In this document: piece after piece, positions 1 to 5,110 of the stretch
How positions within the stretch are numbered: the first letter of the stretch is position 1
Layout of the letters: every line of letters begins with the position of its first letter
From: Acidobacteria bacterium UBA2994
Lineage (GTDB): Bacteria > Acidobacteriota > Vicinamibacteria > Vicinamibacterales > UBA8438
DNA length: 5,110 bases
Reading direction: 5' to 3'
NCBI GenBank assembly: GCA_002346545.1
Contig: DEAA01000073.1
Coordinates: 1-5,110 of the forward strand
Translations under genes and position numbers: made by a program
The notes under the pieces: generated by a model
The model's input: the letters and a program-made list of their open reading frames with translations, nothing else
Told to the model about the DNA's origin: nothing
Databases searched by the model: none

Positions 1-504
<504 letters not shown>

Positions 505-510
505 GCTGTG

Positions 511-516
511 GTCCTC
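511..516 (-). promoter_or_regulatory. Ribosome binding site of pfkA
   Basis: On the minus strand GAGGAC lies 6 nt before ATG 504. It is a good Shine-Dalgarno match at normal spacing and agrees with the conserved PfkA N-terminus, fixing the start codon. Confidence 0.75.
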
Positions 517-554
517 AATCGTCGGGATGATGCTGGGCGACGCTGCCTCACCCG

Positions 555-584
555 ACATTAGTGGCCGCGGACTCCCGCTGCCAC
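555..584 (-). promoter_or_regulatory. Candidate pfkA promoter (-35 GTGGCA, -10 TAATGT)
   Basis: Reading the minus strand, GTGGCA (579-584, four of six bases of TTGACA) is separated by 18 nt from TAATGT (555-560), which fits the actinobacterial TAnnnT -10 pattern. Transcription would start near 548 and give a leader of about 44 nt before ATG 504. The site sits in the 103-bp gap after the helicase stop codon, so pfkA probably has its own promoter even if read-through occurs. I see no strong terminator hairpin with a U-tract in this gap. The call rests on motif matching only. Confidence 0.4.
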
Positions 585-607
585 ACGGTCGGTCGGATGC
601 GGAGGAC

Positions 608-2779
608 TCAGGCGGCGCCGAGCGCCTGCCGCAGCAGGTGCATCAGGGCCGACAGCTGCACGGAGTCGCTCGAACCGGGATCGACGGCCTGCCCGTCCAG
701 GGCACGCTGCGCCAATCCCTCCTTGGAATCGATCAGTTCGGCGATCTTCGTGTCGATCGTGTGGGCGGCGATGATGCGCCACGCGGTCACCGGCTCGTCC
801 TGTCCGATCCGATGCACGCGGTCGATCGCCTGCGTCTGCTCGGCAGCGGTCCACGACAGCTCGGCCAGCACCACGTTCGACGCGGCCTGCATGTTCACGC
901 CGACGCCCGCGGCGGTCAGCGAACAGACCGCGACACCGACCTCGGGGTCGTTGTTGAACGCGTCGATGGCCTCCTGGCGCGCCGTGGAGGTCTGGTCGCC
1001 CCGGAGCGAAACGCTTCGCAGGCCGGATGCGGCGAAGTGCGCCTCGGCGGCATCCATCACGTCGATGTGCTTGGCGAAGAAGACCACCTTGCCCACCGAG
1101 CGCTGCAGCTGCAGCGCGTAGTCCGCCGCCAGCTGAGCCTTGGCCTGTCCGATGCGACGGACCATCGTGAAGACGTTCTCGCTCCCCGAACCCGCCGCCT
1201 TCGACTCGTCGAGCTCGTTCTGCGCGACCAGCCGCACGATGTCGTCGTCGACCTCGCCCGGAGCCAGGGCCGCCCCGGAGCGGGCGTTCTCACGGGCATC
1301 GACGATACGGCGGTAGCGATCGGCCAGGCGCGCGCCGAGCTCGCGCTCGGCCTCGCGGATGGAGCGACCGAACTCGTCGTCGAGCTCCACCGGCAGATCG
1401 GCGACGAGCTTGTCGGGCAGGTCCGCCGCGACGTCCTTCTTCTTGCGGCGAACGATGCCCATCGAGATCACCGCGTCGCGCGCCTCGGGGTAGAACGCCT
1501 TGTCGGCAGGGGTGAATCCGGTCGCGTCGAGCTTCGCCATCAGATCGGGGCCCGGCTTCTCGCCGTTGGTCCAGCCGAGGAAGCGCCAGATGGCATCGAA
1601 GTCCTCGACGTCGTTGATGAGCGGCGTTCCGGTGAGGGCCATCATGAGCGGGTCGCGCACCTGCTCGCGGATGCGCCCGGCGAGCGCGAGCACGTTGCGC
1701 GAGCGCTGCGAGGTGAGGTTCTTGATGAAGTGCGCCTCGTCGACGACCATGCCCTTCAGACCGATCGAGCCGAGCCATGACAGATGGCGGTCGAGGATCT
1801 CGTAGTTGACGATGAAGACGTCGGCGAACGCATCGATGTCTTCGCCGTCGCCCTGGATCACGGTCGCGCGACGGTGCGGCGTCCAGCGCTTGACCTCTCG
1901 GGCCCAGTTCATCTTCACGACATTGGGAACGACCGCCAGCAGCGGATAGGTGTCGGCCACGGAGGCCGCCAGCACCGACTCGGCGGTCTTGCCGAGACCC
2001 GGTTCGTCGGCCAGGAGGAAGCTGCGGTGTCCGTCGCGCACCGCCTCGAGGAAACGCGACTGGTGCGGCATCACCTCGAGGCCCCGCGGCGAGACGCGGT
2101 CGAACTCCGGCACGGGAGGCAGCTCCATGGATGCGCTCGCTCCGCCGGCACCGGTCTCGAACGCCTTGTACAGCGGTCCCATGAGCTCCCAGCCGTCGAG
2201 CCGACGACGCGGGCTCGGCACGGGCGCGCGCATGGTGAGGTCGGGTGCGAGGAACGGATTCGCCATCTGGCGCGACTCGATGCCGGCCGGCACGACCTGC
2301 CGGTCGGCGAGCGCGGGCGGCACCACCGTCGGGGCGACGGGAGCGACGTCGGTGATGATGAGCTCGTCCGGCGGAAGCTCGGCGCCCGATTCCAGCAGCC
2401 AGTCCCGTCGCATGCGCTTGGCGACCGGCGACGTGGCCTGGTCGGCCTCGAGCAGCTGGATGAGCGACGTGTCGCGCGCGGCGGTCTTCGCGAGGATCGT
2501 CGCGACGCCGTCGAGGCGCTTGAGCAGCTCCGCCCGCGCGGAGTCGGCAACGGCAGTGTCGGCCTTCACCCGCGCGCGCTCCTCGCGGACGAGAAAGGCG
2601 ATCACCTGGAACTTGACACGGTTGGTGGGGCCGAGCTTTCCGCGCTGGGCCTTGGCTTCGACCTCGCGCACCTTGCGGGCGAGGATCGGGATCAGCGGCG
2701 CCTCATCGTCGCGTCGGGAAGACGACGACTTGCGACGACGCGCGGCGGAAGTCTGTGCGGCGGGTGCCGAGGTCGGCAT
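608..2779 (-). CDS. SNF2-family DEAD/DEAH-box helicase, SMARCAL1-like motor
   Basis: A predicted ATP-driven double-stranded-DNA translocase or helicase of superfamily 2, 723 residues. Motifs in order: Q-like MPHQ (237-240), Walker A DEPGLGKT (258-265), motif Ia around VVPN (283-286), Walker B DEAH (347-350), motif III LTGTPLIND (382-390), the SNF2 block RRKKKDV...LP.K (444-457), IGQAK (543-547), motif IV VVFFAKH (565-571), motif V SLTAAGVGVN (620-629) and motif VI QAIDRVHRIGQ (650-660). The LTAA...AEL.W...QA.DRVHRIGQ pattern recalls the SMARCAL1/ZRANB3 branch, whose eukaryotic members remodel replication forks; the bacterial role is unknown. No HARP, zinc-finger or nuclease domain is visible. 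Residues 1-230 match nothing I recognise: a basic Ser/Arg tail (14-23), a charged helical stretch (~30-110) and a Pro/Val-rich linker (~136-190). A charged segment (~465-535) separates the motor halves. ATG 2779 follows AGGAGG at a short 3-nt spacing. A stand-alone repair or replication helper is likely, but this is inference. Confidence 0.93.
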   Translation of the reverse strand: MPTSAPAAQTSAARRRKSSSSRRDDEAPLIPILARKVREVEAKAQRGKLGPTNRVKFQVIAFLVREERARVKADTAVADSARAELLKRLDGVATILAKTAARDTSLIQLLEADQATSPVAKRMRRDWLLESGAELPPDELIITDVAPVAPTVVPPALADRQVVPAGIESRQMANPFLAPDLTMRAPVPSPRRRLDGWELMGPLYKAFETGAGGASASMELPPVPEFDRVSPRGLEVMPHQSRFLEAVRDGHRSFLLADEPGLGKTAESVLAASVADTYPLLAVVPNVVKMNWAREVKRWTPHRRATVIQGDGEDIDAFADVFIVNYEILDRHLSWLGSIGLKGMVVDEAHFIKNLTSQRSRNVLALAGRIREQVRDPLMMALTGTPLINDVEDFDAIWRFLGWTNGEKPGPDLMAKLDATGFTPADKAFYPEARDAVISMGIVRRKKKDVAADLPDKLVADLPVELDDEFGRSIREAERELGARLADRYRRIVDARENARSGAALAPGEVDDDIVRLVAQNELDESKAAGSGSENVFTMVRRIGQAKAQLAADYALQLQRSVGKVVFFAKHIDVMDAAEAHFAASGLRSVSLRGDQTSTARQEAIDAFNNDPEVGVAVCSLTAAGVGVNMQAASNVVLAELSWTAAEQTQAIDRVHRIGQDEPVTAWRIIAAHTIDTKIAELIDSKEGLAQRALDGQAVDPGSSDSVQLSALMHLLRQALGAA

Positions 2780-2782
2780 GCT

Positions 2783-2788
2783 CCTCCT
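2783..2788 (-). promoter_or_regulatory. Ribosome binding site of the helicase gene (short spacing)
   Basis: AGGAGG, followed by AGC, directly precedes ATG 2779 on the minus strand. The match is perfect but the 3-nt spacer is shorter than the usual 5-9 nt. The next in-frame ATG codes for Met123, well inside the protein, so 2779 remains the best start. Confidence 0.65.
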
Positions 2789-2800
2789 GAGCCTAGGGAT

Positions 2801-2826
2801 CGGATACCGGTCGATCCGGTGATCCG
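2801..2826 (-). repeat. Inverted repeat just upstream of the helicase start
   Basis: CGGATACCGG (2801-2810) is followed by a 5-nt centre TCGAT and then the complementary arm CCGGTgATCCG (2816-2826). The arms give ten paired bases broken by one bulged G (2821). It ends 21 nt before ATG 2779 and 12 nt before the Shine-Dalgarno. In RNA it would be a compact hairpin; in DNA it could be an operator for a dimeric regulator. The right arm also overlaps a tandem GATCCGG repeat (2813-2819 and 2821-2827). Function is not shown. Confidence 0.5.
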
Positions 2827-2842
2827 GCGAGAGAACGTGATT

Positions 2843-2879
2843 CCCGTGGGCGGCGCCACGACGCCGTCACGAACACGGG
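2843..2879 (-). terminator. Nested stem-loop, possible U-less terminator of the lipoprotein gene
   Basis: The outer arms CCCGTG (2843-2848) and CACGGG (2874-2879) pair over 6 bp, and the inner arms CGGCG (2851-2855) and CGCCG (2862-2866) pair over 5 bp with a 6-nt loop. It lies 88-124 nt past the lipoprotein stop on the minus strand. No U-tract follows, so a classical intrinsic terminator is not supported. Actinobacteria are reported to use U-less hairpins, and a leader structure for the helicase mRNA is an equal alternative. Confidence 0.3.
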
Positions 2880-2956
2880 GCGGAGATGCCGGCACCGTCG
2901 GTCGCGAGCACCCGCTTCAGCGAGCAGCGACAGGGCGGTCGGGATCCCCGCACAGC

Positions 2957-2962
2957 ATTCTA
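2957..2962 (-). promoter_or_regulatory. Candidate -10 box TAGAAT for the helicase gene
   Basis: TAGAAT on the minus strand is a close match to TATAAT and sits 4 bp beyond the lipoprotein stop codon. Transcription from it would start near 2950 and give a ~170-nt leader holding both inverted repeats. No good -35 hexamer lies 16-19 nt upstream (that DNA is the end of the lipoprotein gene), so the call is tentative. Confidence 0.3.
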
Positions 2963-2966
2963 GCGG

Positions 2967-3626
2967 CTACCCGGCCGAATCCGCAGAATCTGCTCCCCAG
3001 AGGGTGGCGATGATGTCTTCGCTGTAGCCCTCGGGAGCGAAGTTGATCCACCGGGTCGTCACGATCGCGCCGTCGCCGATGACGTGGGTCTCACCCAGCG
3101 TGTACGGCTCGTCGTCGAGCGTGATCCCCCGCTGCTCGATGCGATGGATGCTGCCGACGGCGACGTCCTCGGAGCTGAACCCGGCCGCGCTGAGCTCAGC
3201 GGCGATCTCCTCGCCCTGCGCGTCGTCGATGAGGGTGATGTTCGTGGCCAGGCCGTAGTCGGACGGAGTGCCCCACGTGCACCGCAGAGTCGGGGCACCC
3301 GAGTCGATCAGTTCGAGCACGACGGCGTTCTCGCTGGAATACATCGTCACACCGGGGTCGTTGAGCGGTGGGTTGTCCGCCTCGAGGGTCGCCCGCATAT
3401 CCGCGGAGTAGATCTCCTCGCACGAGCTCGGAAGAACGAAGGCGTCGGTCTCGGTGGGCGTCGGGGTCGGAGCGCTCTCGACGGTTTCGGTCGGTACGGC
3501 CGTCGTACCGTCGGGCTCCGCGCTGCCGGACGGCACGGGCTCGGGCTGGCATGCGGCGAGAGAGAATGCCACAGCCGCGGCGGCCCCCGCGGCGAGCAGG
3601 CGGGGCGTCCGGTGGTGACGAGTCAC
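2967..3626 (-). CDS. Secreted lipoprotein of unknown function
   Basis: Predicted to be exported by Sec, lipidated on cysteine and anchored to the outer face of the cell membrane. The 219-residue product opens with a basic n-region (TRHHRTPR, 2-9), a hydrophobic alanine-rich core (10-24) and the lipobox LAAC (23-26), with lipidation expected at Cys26. A Pro/Thr/Glu/Ser-rich linker (27-62, including PTPTPTET) follows, typical of a spacer through the actinobacterial cell wall. The mature domain (~66-213) is acidic and has only two cysteines, Cys69 and Cys116 (SSCEEIYS and LRCTWG), which could form a disulfide. I recognise no catalytic or binding motif. An ATG at 3734 would add 36 residues before the signal peptide, without a ribosome site and overlapping the divergent gene's start codon. 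GTG 3626 is preferred because AGGAGG precedes it and it places the signal peptide at the N-terminus. The exporter gene diverges from it across 106 bp. Confidence 0.88.
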   Translation of the reverse strand: MTRHHRTPRLLAAGAAAAVAFSLAACQPEPVPSGSAEPDGTTAVPTETVESAPTPTPTETDAFVLPSSCEEIYSADMRATLEADNPPLNDPGVTMYSSENAVVLELIDSGAPTLRCTWGTPSDYGLATNITLIDDAQGEEIAAELSAAGFSSEDVAVGSIHRIEQRGITLDDEPYTLGETHVIGDGAIVTTRWINFAPEGYSEDIIATLWGADSADSAG

Positions 3627-3630
3627 GGTA

Positions 3631-3636
3631 CCTCCT
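3631..3636 (-). promoter_or_regulatory. Ribosome binding site that fixes the lipoprotein GTG start
   Basis: AGGAGG followed by TACC and GTG (3624-3626) on the minus strand. Together with the signal peptide that begins right after the GTG, it decides against the longer ATG-3734 reading. Confidence 0.75.
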
Positions 3637-3663
3637 GGAGGGGCGCTGCACCGCGGAGGGGCG
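3637..3663 (-). repeat. Two direct copies of CGCCCCTCC in the lipoprotein leader
   Basis: The 9-mer GGAGGGGCG (plus strand) occurs at 3637-3645 and 3655-3663, 18 bp apart. On the minus-strand mRNA each copy contains CCUCC, complementary to the GGAGG of the lipoprotein ribosome site (3631-3636). The copies could be a regulator's direct-repeat operator, or the distal copy could mask the ribosome site. Chance in GC-rich DNA is also possible. Confidence 0.3.
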
Positions 3664-3675
3664 GCACGGGCACCG

Positions 3676-3681
3676 ACTCTA
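3676..3681 (-). promoter_or_regulatory. Candidate -10 box TAGAGT for the lipoprotein gene
   Basis: TAGAGT on the minus strand fits TAnnnT and would start transcription near 3669, giving a leader of about 43 nt before GTG 3626. No convincing -35 hexamer is seen 17-18 nt upstream. It is the best -10 match in the divergent gap for this strand. Confidence 0.3.
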
Positions 3682-3720
3682 CCGACCCACGAGGCTGGCC
3701 CCGCGGCGGCGCGGCGGACG

Positions 3721-3726
3721 TACCCT
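3721..3726 (+). promoter_or_regulatory. Candidate -10 box TACCCT giving a leaderless exporter mRNA
   Basis: TACCCT fits the TAnnnT -10 pattern and ends 6 nt before ATG 3733. The expected start of transcription therefore falls on or next to the A of the start codon. No Shine-Dalgarno is present before this ATG, which fits leaderless translation, a common arrangement in actinobacteria. No good -35 hexamer is visible. Confidence 0.4.
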
Positions 3727-3732
3727 GAGAAC

Positions 3733-5109
3733 ATGCCGGAACGGATGCCGCGGGATCAGCGGCTCGTCCTGACGATCGCGATCCTCGCATCGTTCGTGTC
3801 TTTCCTGGACGGCACGGTGGTGACCGTCGCCCTCCCGGCGATCCGCGATGACCTCGGCGGTGGCCTCGCGACGCAGCAGTGGGTGGTCGACGCCTACCTG
3901 ATCACCCTGGGCGCCCTGATCCTCGTGGCGGGATCCCTCAGCGACGTCTATGGCCGCATCCGCGTGCTGCGCTGGGGACTCGTGCTGTTCGGCATCACCT
4001 CGATCGCGATCGCCGCGGCCCCCACGCCGGAGTTCCTGATCGTCGCGCGCGCCCTCCAGGGGGTGGCCGGAGCGCTCCTCGTGCCCAGTTCACTGGCCCT
4101 CATCACGGCGACCTTCCGCGATGCCGCGCAGGCGCGCGCCATCGGCATCTGGACGGCAGCCACGACCGGGGCGATGGTGGTGGGCCCCGTCATCGGCGGG
4201 CTGAGCGTCGACCTGCTCTCGTGGCGACTGGTGTTCCTCATCAACGTGGTGCCGATCGTCATCACCCTGTGGCTGCTGGCGGTGCTCAGACGCCCCGATG
4301 TGCGCGCGCCGGGCCGCACCGTCGACGTGTGGGGCGCCGTGCTGTGCACGCTGGGTCTCGGCGGCATGGTCTTCGCGCTCATCGAGCAGCCGAGCCTGGG
4401 GTGGGGATCCCCCACCATCTGGGGCAGCGCCGCCGTCGGCGTGGCGTCGTTCGCCGGTTTCCTCGTGCGGCAGGCGACGGCAGCGGATCCGATGATGCCC
4501 CTGGACCTGTTCCGTGCGCGCAACTTCTGGGCCGGCAACCTCGCGACGGCGTTCGTCTATGCCGCGCTCTCGCTCAACGGCTTCGTCGTCGGCGTCTACC
4601 TGCAGCAGGGAGCCGGGCTGTCGGCGACCCTGGCCGGACTCGCGACCCTCCCCATCACGATCCTCATGATCCTCTTCAGCTCGCGCGTCGGTGACCTCGC
4701 CGGCCGGTTCGGCCCGCGCCTGTTCATGACCGTCGGGCCGATCGTGATGGCCGCGGGCGCCCTGCTGCTGCTGTCCGTCGGCGAAGCGTTCGACTACTGG
4801 ACCCAGGTGCTCCCCGGGGTGATCGCCTTCGGTCTGGGTCTCACCCTCACGGTGTCGCCGCTCACCTCGGCGATCCTCGGCGCGATCGACACGTCGAGAT
4901 CGGGTATCGCATCGGCGGTGAACAACGCCATCTCACGGGTCGCGGGGCTCATCGTGATCGCGATGCTCGCCACCATCGTCGGCGGCGCCCTCGACCTCGA
5001 CGGCTTCCACCGCGCTGCCGTCGTGACGGCCGCCCTGCTCGCGGTCGGCGGCGCGGTCTCGTTCGCCGGCATCCGCAACCGGCTCCCGGCCCGCTCCGAC
5101 GTAGGCTGA
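3733..5109 (+). CDS. MFS drug:H+ antiporter, DHA2 (EmrB/QacA-like) family, 14 TM
   Basis: Predicted cytoplasmic-membrane proton antiporter exporting small molecules, possibly drugs, dyes or metabolites; the substrate cannot be read from sequence. The 458 residues hold about 14 hydrophobic segments (roughly 10-32, 50-68, 79-97, 100-122, 137-158, 166-186, 198-218, 226-246, 264-288, 300-318, 330-350, 354-376, 396-418, 426-446). Family motifs: D1 LDGTVVTVALP (25-35) with membrane Asp26, motif A GSLSDVYGRIRVL (67-79), motif B around Arg106 (RALQG), motif C GPVIGG (151-156) with SWR and FLIN after it, and the late SGIASAVNN segment (390-398). The length is near the lower end for 14-TM members, with no large C-terminal tail. 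ATG 3733 lacks a Shine-Dalgarno but sits 6 nt after a TAnnnT box; ATG 3745 is an alternative that would remove four residues. It diverges from the lipoprotein gene, and no TetR/MarR-type regulator is adjacent within the window. Confidence 0.94.
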   Translation: MPERMPRDQRLVLTIAILASFVSFLDGTVVTVALPAIRDDLGGGLATQQWVVDAYLITLGALILVAGSLSDVYGRIRVLRWGLVLFGITSIAIAAAPTPEFLIVARALQGVAGALLVPSSLALITATFRDAAQARAIGIWTAATTGAMVVGPVIGGLSVDLLSWRLVFLINVVPIVITLWLLAVLRRPDVRAPGRTVDVWGAVLCTLGLGGMVFALIEQPSLGWGSPTIWGSAAVGVASFAGFLVRQATAADPMMPLDLFRARNFWAGNLATAFVYAALSLNGFVVGVYLQQGAGLSATLAGLATLPITILMILFSSRVGDLAGRFGPRLFMTVGPIVMAAGALLLLSVGEAFDYWTQVLPGVIAFGLGLTLTVSPLTSAILGAIDTSRSGIASAVNNAISRVAGLIVIAMLATIVGGALDLDGFHRAAVVTAALLAVGGAVSFAGIRNRLPARSDVG

Positions 5110-5110
5110 G

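Larger units (their letters stand above)
2780..2966. other. 187-bp non-coding gap between lipoprotein and helicase genes
   Basis: No credible gene lies here on either strand. In the minus direction it holds a TAGAAT box just after the lipoprotein stop, a nested stem-loop (2843-2879), a second inverted repeat (2801-2826) and the helicase ribosome site (2783-2788). A further TAnnnT match (TAGGCT, 2790-2795) is too close to the start codon to serve a gene that has a Shine-Dalgarno. The gap probably combines a 3' end for the lipoprotein mRNA with the helicase promoter and leader. Confidence 0.6.

Noticed and set aside
505..607. Terminator after the helicase stop codon
   Set aside because: Only 3-4 bp stems (for example GCGG/CCGC) are found and there is no U-tract; nothing convincing.
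2790..2795. TAGGCT as a -10 box for the helicase
   Set aside because: Transcription would begin at about 2783, inside the Shine-Dalgarno, which makes the strong AGGAGG useless. There is also no -35 match.
1784..3013. Second long plus-strand open frame (409 codons) antisense to the helicase N-terminus and the gap
   Set aside because: It has a low-complexity Arg/His/Gly-rich translation, no ribosome site and no domain, and it extends into the lipoprotein gene's 3' end.
3627..3734. 36-residue N-terminal extension of the lipoprotein from ATG 3734
   Set aside because: It would bury the signal peptide behind 36 residues, lacks a ribosome site and overlaps the divergent exporter's ATG. GTG 3626 has AGGAGG and starts directly at the signal peptide.
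4400..4416. Inverted repeat GGTGGGG-ATC-CCCCACC within the exporter
   Set aside because: It lies in codons for a Gly-Trp-Gly-Ser-Pro-Thr loop that is common after TM7 in this family, so coding constraint plus GC bias explains it. The 3-nt loop and position suggest no regulatory role.
3948..4538. Minus-strand 196-codon open frame inside the exporter gene
   Set aside because: It is a shadow of a gene with complete MFS motifs; its product is Ser/Thr/Arg/Pro-rich with no recognisable domain.

Overview
The window looks like chromosomal DNA of a high-GC actinobacterium, most likely Microbacteriaceae (Microbacterium or a close relative). The reasons are the strong G/C bias at third codon positions, a GTG start behind an AGGAGG Shine-Dalgarno, TAnnnT-type -10 boxes, and the actinobacterial style of the 6-phosphofructokinase. 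The family assignment is inference, because there is no rRNA or other phylogenetic marker here.

Layout, left to right. (1) 1-504, minus: the first 168 codons of a 6-phosphofructokinase (pfkA); the 3' part lies beyond the left edge. (2) 505-607: a 103-bp gap with a plausible pfkA promoter and a clear ribosome binding site. (3) 608-2779, minus: a complete 723-residue SNF2-family (superfamily 2) helicase/translocase. Its C-terminal motor resembles the SMARCAL1/ZRANB3-type branch, and its N-terminal ~230 residues are unrecognised. (4) 2780-2966: a 187-bp gap with no gene but two inverted repeats and a possible -10 box, perhaps a long helicase leader and/or a lipoprotein terminator. (5) 2967-3626, minus: a 219-residue secreted lipoprotein of unknown function, starting at GTG 3626. 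(6) 3627-3732: a 106-bp divergent promoter region. (7) 3733-5109, plus: a complete 458-residue, 14-TM MFS drug:H+ antiporter of the DHA2 (EmrB/QacA-like) type, possibly translated from a leaderless mRNA. It ends one base before the right edge.

The genes do not form an obvious pathway: central glycolysis, a DNA-dependent motor, a surface lipoprotein and an efflux pump. pfkA and the helicase are co-directional but separated by what looks like a pfkA promoter. The lipoprotein and the exporter are divergent and could share regulation, but no regulator gene is present. I see no mobile element, tRNA/rRNA, CRISPR array or defence cassette, and no convincing new multi-gene system. The least ordinary items are the helicase's uncharacterised N-terminal module, the structured 187-bp gap before it, and the leaderless-looking exporter start.
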